DNA of 64,000 bases from Pseudoalteromonas sp. 3D05 (GCF_002723455.1 NZ_PDUS01000016.1:1-64000), one strand, 5' to 3'; numbered from the stretch's first letter, positions 25,231-34,803 are shown. Notes: a model not told the origin generated them from the letters alone. Program-made: numbers and translations.

Positions 25231-25938
25231 ATGACAACACAAAAAACACTACTTGCAATAGCACTACCATTTGCTCTTTTTTCAACATCAGCTTTGGCTG
25301 ATTGGTCAACAACGATTACAGGCGTATCAGACTATACTTTTAATGGTGTGAGCCAAACGCAAAACGACCCAGCAATTCAAGGAAGCCTTGATTATTCATT
25401 TGGTGAGTCGGGCATGTATGCTGGAACGTGGGCATCAAACGTGGATTTTGGTGACGATACCAACATTGAGTGGGATGCGTATTTTGGTCGTTATGCACAG
25501 TTAAATGATGCGCTAAGCGTTGATTATGGTTTAGCGTACTATAGCTACCATGGGCAAAGCAATTCAAGCGATGGTAACTACTTTGAAGCGTACACTAAGT
25601 TTGGTTATGCCAGCGATTTAGGCCAAACAGAACTTAACTTTTGGTACAGCTGGGACTACTTTGGTACTGGTGCTGGGCATGTGATCTCTATGGTTGCACA
25701 TACCATTGAACTTGCGCCTAATCATGCACTGCGCGCTAGTTTTGATATTTCAAACTCGCTTGATGGCGATAAGTTTGCTTGGGATACCGATGGCAAATCT
25801 TACAATCACTATCGCTTAGCCTATCAAACTAGCTTTGAAGGATTTGATATTGAGGTGGCTGCGGAAAACACTAGCCTAGATATTGATACGGCTGATGAGC
25901 GCATTGTGCTTTCAATAGGTCGCACGTTCTCACTTTAA
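25231..25938 (+). CDS. Gcw_chp / TorF-type putative porin
   Basis: A 235-residue outer-membrane beta-barrel protein with a signal peptide (about 1-23, cut after ALA). It has the pattern of the TIGR02001/Gcw_chp family: WSTTITGVSDYTFNGVSQTQNDPAIQGSLDYSF, GMYAGTWASNVDFGDDTNIEWD and a C-terminal ...IGRTFSL ending in hydrophobic residues. It starts 9 bp after the transporter gene behind AAGGA, so it is co-transcribed. It may be the outer-membrane entry route for choline; that substrate is inferred from context only. Confidence 0.83.
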   Translation: MTTQKTLLAIALPFALFSTSALADWSTTITGVSDYTFNGVSQTQNDPAIQGSLDYSFGESGMYAGTWASNVDFGDDTNIEWDAYFGRYAQLNDALSVDYGLAYYSYHGQSNSSDGNYFEAYTKFGYASDLGQTELNFWYSWDYFGTGAGHVISMVAHTIELAPNHALRASFDISNSLDGDKFAWDTDGKSYNHYRLAYQTSFEGFDIEVAAENTSLDIDTADERIVLSIGRTFSL

Positions 25939-25966
25939 ACGTTTAAAATTATTTTGTTTAAGCACC

Positions 25967-25995
25967 AAAACGGCCATATTATATGGCCGTTTTTT
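25967..25995 (+). terminator. rho-independent terminator of the bet operon
   Basis: AAAACGGCCATAT and ATATGGCCGTTTT form a 13-bp stem around a single T, extended by a run of T. It lies 29 bp after the porin stop codon and 16 bp before a family A element. Confidence 0.9.
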
Positions 25996-26010
25996 TATCT
26001 ATCAGAATGC

Positions 26011-26325
26011 TAGGGTCTGTTGACCTTTCAAGGTTAAATTTGCAGCAGTCTGTTTGGTATTTAGGCAAGGCAGCGCCTATGTGGTGTGGTTATTCCCCAT
26101 AAATAGGCGATAACGCAGCATCAATGCCAAACAGGCGCTGCCCTTCGGGTTCAGCCTGGGGGCAATTTACTCTTTGTTGCCTACATGGATGTAGGTAAGG
26201 GGCGCTAGCAGGACGCGGTAGCTTTGCTCGGTTTTGACTTAGCCCACTAGGTTACAAACCTCGCGCCGTGATTAAACCGCCCCTAGTTTGAACAAATTTT
26301 AATCCGCAAAGGTCAACAGACCCTA
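26011..26325 (+). repeat. MITE-like element family A, full copy 1
   Basis: A 315-bp non-coding element with perfect 18-bp terminal inverted repeats (TAGGGTCTGTTGACCTTT at 26011-26028 and its complement at 26308-26325). The outermost TA on both sides fits a TA target duplication, as in IS630/mariner-like elements. It contains no ORF of note. The interior includes GGGGAATAACCACACC-like and GACTTAGCCCACTAGG segments shared with the other copies. It fills the gap between the bet operon and the ABC operon. Confidence 0.9.
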
Positions 26326-26333
26326 ATAACAGA

Positions 26334-27581
26334 CTACATATACCTCACAGTAAAGCGGTTCAATCCAGCCATTGACACGGTATATAGGCTTATTAAAACA
26401 AGTACAAATAAGCTATCGCCATGATCGAATATATAGTTCGCTAACCCCATATTAAAACCAAACGCCAAGCAAAGAAATACACTCAATACGTTTATATTTT
26501 TGCATACATTACTGATTGCAAAGCTAACCAATACGCCACTAGCGCAGGCTAAAGCATAGCTTAAGGTGTTGAAAATAAATAACTCTTCATAAGGTATAAC
26601 TAGCGCCAATACAGTGACAAAAAACAAGCTTGCGATCATAATGGCTAATTTTAACGCGCTGTGACTAAGCGCTACTTTTGCGTTGTGGCTGGAGTTATAA
26701 ATAGGCAGGGTAAATAATAGCTCCCACGAGTTTTGCTTTTGAATTTTACTCCATAAACTTAATGTTACTATGGTGAATAAAAGCAAGGTTAATATGAATA
26801 CGGCATGCTCTACAATATTAATAAATAAGTTTGCAGCGACAGCCATGGCGCAAAAAAGAGCGATGAGTATCAAATACTGCGATAAGCTTGCGCCAACAAA
26901 GTAGCTGAGCGGGAAGAGTTGTTTGTTTATTGCGTTACCGTAATTGGATAAAAAGCCACTGGGTATGGGTGACCAACCAGATTGAAGGCCTTGACGATAG
27001 TTAGCCAAAGAGCTTGAGTGCCATCGGTATGCATTGGTAAACGTTTTATGTGCCAAAACAATACCGATAAAACCAAGAGTGCTAACGGGTGCTAGCCAAA
27101 GTGGTAGCTGGTCGATTAATACAGAGGTAAGTATGCTAATTAGAAAGAAGATATAACAACTAGCTGTAAATAAACGGCTATTAGAGCGATTTAAAAACCA
27201 AATAATAATACCAAGTAGATTCGCTACACAAAGTGTTGTTAGCAGGGCTGCATTACCTGCAATGGTGATACTCAATAAAGCGATTATATTATTGAAGACA
27301 AGAAAAGCTTTTCCTTGAAACATGACATGTTTGCAATAATCAGGTACCAATACTTGCCATTCAGTGGCTTGCATTTTTACGCTTTGCCAAGCAACAGCGC
27401 TGTACATACAGATAGTGGAGAACAAGATCATTAATTCGAGTAGCTCTTCATCCATCCCGGTTGCTACTAAGCACAGTAAAGTAGATACAAGGGCTGCTAT
27501 AAAATAACTGGCGCAGCCAGGTTCTTTAAACCATAGGCTGGTTATACCTTGATACCAAGGTCGATTAACTACTTGCATCAT
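26334..27581 (-). CDS. ABC-2-like membrane permease
   Basis: A 415-residue integral membrane protein with about 10-12 hydrophobic segments and short loops. It has no motif beyond that, but its ATG overlaps the stop codon of the ATP-binding protein gene (ATGA). This is the third gene of a GntR-ATPase-permease operon like ytrA-ytrB-ytrC. The substrate is unknown. Confidence 0.75.
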   Translation of the reverse strand: MMQVVNRPWYQGITSLWFKEPGCASYFIAALVSTLLCLVATGMDEELLELMILFSTICMYSAVAWQSVKMQATEWQVLVPDYCKHVMFQGKAFLVFNNIIALLSITIAGNAALLTTLCVANLLGIIIWFLNRSNSRLFTASCYIFFLISILTSVLIDQLPLWLAPVSTLGFIGIVLAHKTFTNAYRWHSSSLANYRQGLQSGWSPIPSGFLSNYGNAINKQLFPLSYFVGASLSQYLILIALFCAMAVAANLFINIVEHAVFILTLLLFTIVTLSLWSKIQKQNSWELLFTLPIYNSSHNAKVALSHSALKLAIMIASLFFVTVLALVIPYEELFIFNTLSYALACASGVLVSFAISNVCKNINVLSVFLCLAFGFNMGLANYIFDHGDSLFVLVLISLYTVSMAGLNRFTVRYM

Positions 27582-28414
27582 CCATGCAGCTCCACAAATA
27601 ATTGCTCTAATGACAGTGTATTAGTTGCAATAGCGCCTGGAATTGTATCGCCTGTGTATCCATAGATGATGGCACTGTTTTTTTGTAAATTAAGTACGTT
27701 ATAAGCGCTTAAATCGATACCTGAGTCAGAAAAACTAATTTTTCTAACCGTATCACGAATTAAATCGAGTTCATCCATGATCAATAGTTCGCCATCTTTT
27801 ATCAATGCAATATGACTGGCAACGCGCTCGATATCAGACGTTATATGTGATGAAAATAAAATTCCTGAATCAGAGTCGAGTGCCAAATCAAATAAATCGC
27901 CCATAAACTCACGACGTGCGATGGGATCTAAGCTCGCGACAGGTTCATCTAGTATTAGTAACTGTGGGCGATAGGCCATGGCCATGATAAGCGCCAATGT
28001 TTGACGTTGGCCTATCGATAAGTTGTTTATGGCAGCGCTTGGGTCAAGATCAAACCGTTTAAGCCATTTATTTTCAAGTTCGCAATCCCAATCAGGATAA
28101 AAACTGCGGTGTAAGGCGAGGGCATCTGCGATTTTAAAGCCTTCATAGCCGAAGGTTTGTTGCGCAACATAGCCAATCCTTGCTTTACTCTGGGCGCTAA
28201 GTTGATCACTTTTTTCGCCAAAAACGTAAACGTTGCCTTGTTCAGGTGTTAAAAGTCCTAGCGCTGAACGTAATAAAGTTGTTTTACCAGCTCCATTTTT
28301 ACCCAATAAACCGACCACCATGCCTGGTTCTATTTCAAGGTTTACATCATTTAATATTTGGCGTTGCTGGTAGCTTTTACAGACATTTTGATAACAAAGA
28401 AGTGGCTGTGTCAT
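27578..28414 (-). CDS. ABC transporter ATP-binding protein (YtrB-like)
   Basis: A 278-residue ATPase with Walker A GLLGKNGAGKTTLL (about 34-47), a Q-loop (YVAQQTFG), signature LSIGQRQTLAL and Walker B LLILDEPVASLDP. A C-terminal extension of about 70 residues is typical of YtrB/CcmA-like exporters. The start at 28414 overlaps the GntR stop as ATGA. It probably energises the permease that follows. Confidence 0.92.
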   Translation of the reverse strand: MTQPLLCYQNVCKSYQQRQILNDVNLEIEPGMVVGLLGKNGAGKTTLLRSALGLLTPEQGNVYVFGEKSDQLSAQSKARIGYVAQQTFGYEGFKIADALALHRSFYPDWDCELENKWLKRFDLDPSAAINNLSIGQRQTLALIMAMAYRPQLLILDEPVASLDPIARREFMGDLFDLALDSDSGILFSSHITSDIERVASHIALIKDGELLIMDELDLIRDTVRKISFSDSGIDLSAYNVLNLQKNSAIIYGYTGDTIPGAIATNTLSLEQLFVELHG

Positions 28415-28791
28415 TGTTCTAATTCCCACCGTTTTTTTATAAGTTCGACTAAAGTTGTTTGCGGTACATCTAGCTGCTTGGTTTGTTGGATAAGCTGATC
28501 AATGGCTTTATAAAGTAAGGCTTCTTGTTGATCTGATTGCTGGGCTATATTTTGCGCAACACGAGTGGCTTGGCCACGGCGACGTTCAAGCCAGCCTTGA
28601 TCAACTAACTGGCCGATTGCTCTTGATACTGTCATAGGGTTGACAGCGAAGTGATCGGCTATTTTTCGCACCGAAGGTAACTCGTCCCCAGTTGCTAATT
28701 GGCCGCCCACAATCAAGCGCACAATTTGCTCATGCAATTGTTTGTATATTGGATCGCCACTATTAGGGTTGACATTAATAAATTCTAGCAT
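28411..28791 (-). CDS. GntR-family regulator, YtrA subfamily
   Basis: A 126-residue repressor: winged helix at about 12-75 (PIYKQLHEQIVRLIVGGQLATGDELPSVRKIADHFAVNPMTVSRAIGQL) with only a short C-terminal helix for dimerisation, as in YtrA. It is the first gene of the ABC operon, and a palindrome lies in its upstream region. YtrA regulators often respond to cell-wall or membrane stress. Confidence 0.92.
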   Translation of the reverse strand: MLEFINVNPNSGDPIYKQLHEQIVRLIVGGQLATGDELPSVRKIADHFAVNPMTVSRAIGQLVDQGWLERRRGQATRVAQNIAQQSDQQEALLYKAIDQLIQQTKQLDVPQTTLVELIKKRWELEQ

Positions 28792-28805
28792 TATTCTTTC
28801 TCTAC

Positions 28806-28826
28806 TGTATTAATACATTAATACAC
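28806..28826. promoter_or_regulatory. putative YtrA-type operator
   Basis: TGTATTAATACA at 28806-28817 is a perfect 12-bp palindrome, followed by a further ATTAATACAC half. It lies 15 bp upstream of the GntR gene and 60 bp upstream of the divergent peptidase gene, so one regulator could control both directions. Confidence 0.6.
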
Positions 28827-28885
28827 CGATACACTACATACTAAGTTATCACATTAGGTGTAAAATGCAAATAAGGGAAAGCGCA

Positions 28886-30400
28886 ATGAAAAGTACATTC
28901 AAATATCGTAATAGGCTGATAAAATTAGCAATTTTACCTTTTTTAATCGCAAATTCAGCAATGATACAGGGACAAGAAAACAACAATAATCCTGTAAAAT
29001 TAACGCCATGTTACATGGAGGGCCTATCGGATAGATTAATGTGTGGCAGTATTGCTCAGCCATTATCAGATAACCCAGCCGATGGTGAAATCGATATTCA
29101 CTTTGCAGTTATACCAGCAATAAAACCAAGTAACCCTGATGAGGCTGTTCTGGGGTTTGCTGGTGGGCCTGGTCAAGGAGCGGTTGATTTAGCGCGTGTG
29201 TTTAATCGTAACTTGCGTTTTGCCCGTGAAACACGTGACATTGTACTTGTTGATCAGCGCGGTACTGGTTATTCAAATCAGCTGCAATGTGATAGCGATG
29301 ATTTAAAAACACAGTTTGCATTTAATGATGCGATAACTGATTTGCAAACCATGAGCAAACAAGACACCGAGCAATGTAAAGCGAAGCTCAACGTTGATTT
29401 AAGCCACTTTACGACCTCTGCTGCGGCAAAAGACTTTGAAGCGGTGCGTGTTGCACTGGGTTATGAAGGCTTTCATTTATATGGGGTGTCATATGGCACA
29501 CGTATAGCGCAAGAGTACACCCGTCAATTTCCTGCTTCTGTTATTACAAGCACCTTAGACGGTGTGGTCCCCATGCAGCAAAGCTTTGCTGCTATCGGCG
29601 AGGCCATAGACGATTCATTGCTTGCCTTGTTCGAACGTTGTAAAAATGATGTTGCCTGCAATGAGCAGTTCCCCTCTTTAGAAACGCGTTTTAATGAGTT
29701 TCTAGCTAAACTTGAGCAACAACCCATTGAAGCGCAAGTCAGGCACCCTCGCACTTATGAACTCATCCCTTTTACTGTCACTAAAATGAAGTTTTACAGT
29801 GCCATTCGTTTAGCGCTTTATAGCCACACAACGCGTTCGATTTTACCGCTAGTGATTACTAAAGCAGCTCAAGGTGATTTTTCGCCATTGGCAGGTTTAA
29901 TGGCAAACGCAGATTTAACTCAATCGCTGGCAATGGGCATGCATAACGCGATTGTATGTTCAGAAGATTGGCCCCAATTGACACCTCAACTTCGCAGTAA
30001 ATACAGTAATACATACATGGGTAAAACCATGATTGAAGGGCTTGATATTGTCTGTCCAATTTTAGAAGTTAAACCTACGGATAAAACATTTTATAAGCCA
30101 TTACAAAGCGATAAACCAACTTTATTGTTATCCGGCGCACGCGACCCAGCAACACCCCCAAGCTGGGCGGAACTTGCAATGGTGAATATGACCGATGCGA
30201 CACATCTAGTAGCCCCAACCGCTACACATGGCATTGGTTCACAAACCTGTGCGCCAAAGATTATCGCCCAGTTTATTGATCAAAAAGCCATGCAAGATAT
30301 TAATACCGATTGCATCAGTGAAGAAAATGATAAGCAATTTTTTATGAACATTAATGGGGTTGCAAACACGTATTCAACACCAACAGCGAACAAGGAGTAA
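28886..30400 (+). CDS. secreted alpha/beta-hydrolase, tripeptidyl-aminopeptidase-like
   Basis: About 504 residues with a signal peptide (about 1-30) and an S33-family alpha/beta hydrolase fold. Visible elements: oxyanion region GFAGGPGQGAVDL, DQRGTGYSNQLQC, the nucleophile elbow GVSYGTRIAQEY, and a TAP-like C-terminus with LLLSGARDPATPPSWAE (Asp) and ATHGIG (His). It probably cleaves N-terminal residues from peptides in the periplasm. The start at 28886 follows AAGGGAAA. The NatA-like gene begins 3 bp after its stop codon, so peptidase and transporter are co-transcribed. Confidence 0.88.
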   Translation: MKSTFKYRNRLIKLAILPFLIANSAMIQGQENNNNPVKLTPCYMEGLSDRLMCGSIAQPLSDNPADGEIDIHFAVIPAIKPSNPDEAVLGFAGGPGQGAVDLARVFNRNLRFARETRDIVLVDQRGTGYSNQLQCDSDDLKTQFAFNDAITDLQTMSKQDTEQCKAKLNVDLSHFTTSAAAKDFEAVRVALGYEGFHLYGVSYGTRIAQEYTRQFPASVITSTLDGVVPMQQSFAAIGEAIDDSLLALFERCKNDVACNEQFPSLETRFNEFLAKLEQQPIEAQVRHPRTYELIPFTVTKMKFYSAIRLALYSHTTRSILPLVITKAAQGDFSPLAGLMANADLTQSLAMGMHNAIVCSEDWPQLTPQLRSKYSNTYMGKTMIEGLDIVCPILEVKPTDKTFYKPLQSDKPTLLLSGARDPATPPSWAELAMVNMTDATHLVAPTATHGIGSQTCAPKIIAQFIDQKAMQDINTDCISEENDKQFFMNINGVANTYSTPTANKE

Positions 30401-30403
30401 GTC

Positions 30404-31138
30404 ATGATTAATGTATCTAATTTGACCAAAAAGATTAGTGATGTTAACGCATTAAACGGATTAAGTTTTAGTGCAGAGAATGGCAAAATCACCGGCTTGT
30501 TAGGCCCTAATGGGGCCGGTAAAACCACTTGTTTACGCACTGTTTTTGGCTTATTAAAAGCAGACAGCGGATTTGCTGAAATTGACGGTATTGATGTTGC
30601 AAAACAGCCCATGCAAGCAAAACAAAACTTGGGACTATTTCCAGACCCATGTGGTTTATATGAGCGACTTACACCGCGGGAATATATCAGCTTTTTTGCT
30701 CAGTTGAGCGGCCTTAGTGCTTCGCAAGCAAAGGAAGCGACTATGCAAGTAATTGATAAATTGAGTATGAATGATATTGCCGATCGTCGTTGCCAAGGTT
30801 TTTCGCAAGGCCAACGAATGAAAACGGCATTAGCACAAGCGGTTGTTCATAACCCAACAAACGTAATTTTAGATGAGCCAACGCGTGGCCTCGATGTAAT
30901 GAGTACACGCATTTTACGAGAGCTGTTATTGCTACTTAAAGCACAAGGACATTGTGTTTTGTTTTCATCGCATGTGATGCAAGAAGTCGCGGCTTTATGT
31001 GACCACGTTGTCATTATGGCAAAAGGGCAGGTGATTGCTCAGGGGTCTATTGAGCAGCTCTGTGATCAAGCAGGCAAAGACACATTAGAAGAAGCATTTA
31101 TTGCATTAATAGGTAGCGATGAGGGGATTGCAGCATGA
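30404..31138 (+). CDS. ABC transporter ATP-binding protein (NatA-like)
   Basis: A 244-residue ATPase: Walker A GLLGPNGAGKTTCLR (about 32-46), Q-loop LGLFPDPCGLYERLTPREYI, signature FSQGQRMKTALAQA, Walker B NVILDEPTRGLDV. The start has an AAGGAG site and the end overlaps the permease start (ATGA). It resembles NatA of the sodium-exporting NatAB system; the substrate here is not proven. Confidence 0.92.
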   Translation: MINVSNLTKKISDVNALNGLSFSAENGKITGLLGPNGAGKTTCLRTVFGLLKADSGFAEIDGIDVAKQPMQAKQNLGLFPDPCGLYERLTPREYISFFAQLSGLSASQAKEATMQVIDKLSMNDIADRRCQGFSQGQRMKTALAQAVVHNPTNVILDEPTRGLDVMSTRILRELLLLLKAQGHCVLFSSHVMQEVAALCDHVVIMAKGQVIAQGSIEQLCDQAGKDTLEEAFIALIGSDEGIAA

Positions 31139-32280
31139 TCAATATATTAAAAGTACTGTTTAAAAAAGAAGTAACAGATGCAAGTCGTGATAAACGCTCT
31201 GTGATGGCGGGACTTTATTATGCGATTGGTGCGCCGATTGGTATGTGCTTACTGATGAGCATTTTACTACAGCAATTAGCTTCTCCTGATGCGCTTAAAA
31301 TTACTATTGAAAACGCAAACAATGCTCCGGGTTTAGTTGCTCATTTAGCCAGTCGTGATATTAAAGTAGCCGATGATAAAAATGATCCCCTGCTTAAAGC
31401 GATTACGCTGATTATCAGTGATGATTATAAGCAAAATATGAGTGAGGGCCGCCCAGCGACAGTGACGCTAATTGCTGATAAGTCAGATGATAAACTGGGT
31501 AAGCATATCAATCGTGTTGAAAAAGCAATGGCCGTTTATAGTTCAGAAATTGCCAGTTTACGTTTGGTGTCTCGCGGTATTGACCCTAACTTAATGCGCG
31601 CGCTCGCCATTGAAGTTAATGATCAAGCAACTCCTGATTCTAAAGGTGGGATGATCTTAGGGCTGGTCACATTTTCTATTATTTTAACCTTATTTTATGC
31701 GGCAATGAGCCTAGCTATCGATACCAGTGCAGGCGAACGTGAGCGTAATTCGTTAAGTTTATTGCTGAGCCATCCGTTAAGTAGTTTGCATATTGTGCTT
31801 GCCAAAGTGGGCGCAATAGCGGCGTTTTCAATGTTGGGCTTGGTGATTATTTTGATTGTTTCTAAAGTAGTTTACCCTATGGTGGCATGGGAGCAATTAG
31901 GGTTTAGCATAACGATTACGCCAGAGTTTATGCTGTTTTGTATTGCGATATGTTTCCCAATTGCATTGATGTCGTCAAGCTTACAAGTGTTTGTCTCTTT
32001 TATGGCTAAGTCATTTAAAGAAGCGCAATCTTACGTCACCATGGTGTTATTTATCCCAATGGCTTTAAGTATGGTTACTACTTATGATATTGCGACGGAC
32101 ATTGTGCAGTGGCTTCCTATTGCTGCGCAGCAGTTTGCCCTGATGGAATTTATTAAAGGTAATCCAATCCCTGTTCCACAGTTGATATTGTCAACAGGGG
32201 TAACGGTTGTACTATTTGCTCTGTTTAGCTTTTTAAGTGCCCGCATGCTTAAAAGTGAAAAGGTGGTATTTGGCTTATAA
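31135..32280 (+). CDS. ABC transporter permease (NatB-like)
   Basis: A 381-residue ABC-2 permease with one N-terminal helix (about 22-46), a large extracytoplasmic region (about 50-170) and five to six C-terminal helices. SAGERERNSLSLLLSHPLSS is the NatB/ABC-2 signature after the second helix. It forms a complex with the NatA-like ATPase. The operon ends at a strong terminator. Confidence 0.88.
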   Translation: MINILKVLFKKEVTDASRDKRSVMAGLYYAIGAPIGMCLLMSILLQQLASPDALKITIENANNAPGLVAHLASRDIKVADDKNDPLLKAITLIISDDYKQNMSEGRPATVTLIADKSDDKLGKHINRVEKAMAVYSSEIASLRLVSRGIDPNLMRALAIEVNDQATPDSKGGMILGLVTFSIILTLFYAAMSLAIDTSAGERERNSLSLLLSHPLSSLHIVLAKVGAIAAFSMLGLVIILIVSKVVYPMVAWEQLGFSITITPEFMLFCIAICFPIALMSSSLQVFVSFMAKSFKEAQSYVTMVLFIPMALSMVTTYDIATDIVQWLPIAAQQFALMEFIKGNPIPVPQLILSTGVTVVLFALFSFLSARMLKSEKVVFGL

Positions 32281-32292
32281 AAGTGGTGATTA

Positions 32293-32318
32293 AAAAAGCG
32301 GCCAGTTGGCCGCTTTTT
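32293..32318. terminator. bidirectional rho-independent terminator
   Basis: AAAAAGCGGCCA and TGGCCGCTTTTT form a 12-bp stem around GT. It lies between the convergent NatB-like and TonB-dependent receptor genes. Confidence 0.9.
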
Positions 32319-32357
32319 GTTGTTTAGTCGGTGTTTTAATACACCTAACTTAACTGT

Positions 32358-34739
32358 TTAGAAGTAAGCTGTTACGCCAACCCAAAAGTTACGGCCTTTG
32401 TCTTTTACATTGTAGTCATCGGTAAAGCTCACTTCGCTAATAACTCCACGGCCTGTTAAATATTCGTATTCACCATCACCGTTAAGATCAGTATAGGTTG
32501 TACTGTACGAGGTAAAATCTTCATCAAGCAAGTTGTTAACGCGAGCATTGATTTGTATGTACTCATTTACGTAAAACTGAGCACCTAAATTAAATAGGTT
32601 ATAGTTTTTGTAATAAAGCGCTTGATCATGAACATTGTCCCAACCACGGTAACGATCAGAGCGGTATACACCTTGAAGATAAATTTCCATGAAGTCTGTG
32701 GCTTCCCAATTTAGGGTGATATTAGCCATGTGTTCAGCACTGTTTGTCAGCGGTTGGCCTTTTTGTGAACCACTTTGTTGCTCACTATCAGTCCACGTAT
32801 AGTTACCATTTAATGAAATGGTCTCTGTGAGTGTATATTGGCCTGCAATTTCAATACCTTGTAAATCAACTTCGTCAATATTGATTTTTTGGCTATAGCT
32901 TTGATAACCAAGTTGGTCGTATTGACCCAAGTTCACACACGGGCGAACATCGTTGGTTTGCTCGCAGCTGAAAACGGTATCACCACGGGCAATTTTATCT
33001 TCAAACTTGGTGTTGTAGTAGGTGATGTTAAAGTTATGCTCACCGCCTAACGAGTTCCAATACAGGGCAACTTCTGAATTTACGCTGGTTTCAGGCTCAA
33101 GCTCAGGGTTACCAGCAAATGGGCTCGTCCCTTGACCGCCAAAACCTGTAATCCCATCGTATAGATCCGTTGTTTTTGGCGTCTTATAACCTGTGCTGAT
33201 ACCACCTTTCACTGTCCACGTGTTATTTACGTTATACACACCGTATAAACGAGGAGACACTTGGCTACCAAACACGTCATGGTTATCAAAACGAGCGCCC
33301 GCTGTAAGCGTAAAGTTGTCTGTCATCATCCAGTTGTCTTCAGCAAAAATAGAGTACATGTTTTGTTCTTGTACTTTACCTGCTTCATTGCTTTCTAAAC
33401 CAAATACGCCGTCTTTTAGTTCACCATCAATTAATTGACCACCCACTACAAAGTTGTGATCGCCTAATGCGCCACTCATTGGAATATCAAAACGTAAATC
33501 GTAGGTATATTGGCTGCTTTCTAGTGGACGTACAGGGCGTGGTAAGAATGTTTCTTCAGCAAGGTCTTTACGTGCTTGCTCGTCCATATCTGCATACTCG
33601 CCAGTACCGTCATACATTTGTTGTAACTGTAGGCGCTCTGCAACACTTAAAGGAAGTGTACGGCCATTATTCTGAGTATCAACATAAGAAACAGACGCTT
33701 TAACTGTGGCCCATTCAAGTTCACCATCGTAGCTTAAAGACCACCATTGACGGTCAAACTTTTGGTCTGCTGCATAACCTGCACGTGGGTTTACTTTTCC
33801 TCTTCTGCTTGCCCAAATAGATTCAATATTATCCTTGGTGCCAAGTGGATAGGTGATGCTACCTGATTCAAGATCATAGCTTGGGCTATTATCGTAAACT
33901 TGGCTCGAATTATCATAATCAAAACTCAAATGATGATCTTCAAATGGTGAATAGTTAATAGTAAAACCAAACTGCTCATTGGTGTTATCAACCGTACGTC
34001 CGCCTCTGCCAAAGCCTAAAGAGCGAGCATGAACAACTCCGTTTGGATCTGTCGCAGCTTCAAAAGTCGGTGATGACGCTTGCTGCTCGTAAACACTACC
34101 GCGAAAACCAAGACTTAATACATTTTCAATAAGTGGACCAGAAACGTTAATGTCTGTTGTTATGTCATCGCCAAAGCTATCATCTTGTTGCAATGAGCGA
34201 CTAAATGAGACTGCGCCACCCCAATCTGCAGTGTGCTTTTTCGTGATGATGTTAATGACGCCACCGAGTGCATCTGCACCGTATAGCGTTGATGCTGGCC
34301 CACGTATCACTTCAACTCGTTCAATGGCATCAGCAGGTGGAACATGATTAAAGGCATTTCCGCCAAAGTTATTAGGGTAGATGTCGCCATGGTTATTTTG
34401 GCGTTTGCCGTTAATCAGTAATAGTGTGTATTCACCCGTTAGACCGCGCATGCTTACACTACCTTGACCTGTTTTGTCTCGTGTAGTTCCAACATCAATG
34501 CCTTCTAAATATTGCACTGCATCTAAAACTGAAGTGAAAGCATGAGACTTAATATCTTCATTAGTGATGATAGAGATACTTGCTGGTGCTTCAGTGACTT
34601 TTTGTTCAAAGCCAGTTGCTGTAACAACCATACGTTCCATGTTTTTTTCAGGAATTTTTTCATCGGCGTGAACAGAAAAGTTAGCTGCCACAGCAAGTGC
34701 GATTAAGCTAGGTTTTACTAGGTATGACATTGATTTCAT
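32358..34739 (-). CDS. TonB-dependent outer-membrane receptor, siderophore type
   Basis: A 793-residue receptor with a signal peptide (about 1-25), a TonB-box region (ERMVVTATG, about 35-43), a plug domain (about 50-165, with RVEVIRGPASTLYGADALGGVINIITK) and a 22-strand barrel ending in Phe. The plug and barrel resemble catecholate or colicin-I type receptors such as FepA and CirA. A weak Fur-like site lies upstream. Ferric-siderophore uptake is therefore likely; the exact ligand is unknown. Confidence 0.88.
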   Translation of the reverse strand: MKSMSYLVKPSLIALAVAANFSVHADEKIPEKNMERMVVTATGFEQKVTEAPASISIITNEDIKSHAFTSVLDAVQYLEGIDVGTTRDKTGQGSVSMRGLTGEYTLLLINGKRQNNHGDIYPNNFGGNAFNHVPPADAIERVEVIRGPASTLYGADALGGVINIITKKHTADWGGAVSFSRSLQQDDSFGDDITTDINVSGPLIENVLSLGFRGSVYEQQASSPTFEAATDPNGVVHARSLGFGRGGRTVDNTNEQFGFTINYSPFEDHHLSFDYDNSSQVYDNSPSYDLESGSITYPLGTKDNIESIWASRRGKVNPRAGYAADQKFDRQWWSLSYDGELEWATVKASVSYVDTQNNGRTLPLSVAERLQLQQMYDGTGEYADMDEQARKDLAEETFLPRPVRPLESSQYTYDLRFDIPMSGALGDHNFVVGGQLIDGELKDGVFGLESNEAGKVQEQNMYSIFAEDNWMMTDNFTLTAGARFDNHDVFGSQVSPRLYGVYNVNNTWTVKGGISTGYKTPKTTDLYDGITGFGGQGTSPFAGNPELEPETSVNSEVALYWNSLGGEHNFNITYYNTKFEDKIARGDTVFSCEQTNDVRPCVNLGQYDQLGYQSYSQKINIDEVDLQGIEIAGQYTLTETISLNGNYTWTDSEQQSGSQKGQPLTNSAEHMANITLNWEATDFMEIYLQGVYRSDRYRGWDNVHDQALYYKNYNLFNLGAQFYVNEYIQINARVNNLLDEDFTSYSTTYTDLNGDGEYEYLTGRGVISEVSFTDDYNVKDKGRNFWVGVTAYF

Positions 34740-34803
34740 CTCTTTATTATTTTACAACAATTAGGTACGACGGCGGGTATAATACAGAAAGCGTAAATCT
34801 AAT

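Noticed and set aside
26011..26325. Insertion sequence with transposase
   Set aside because: The element is about 300 bp with no ORF able to encode a transposase; it is called MITE-like instead.
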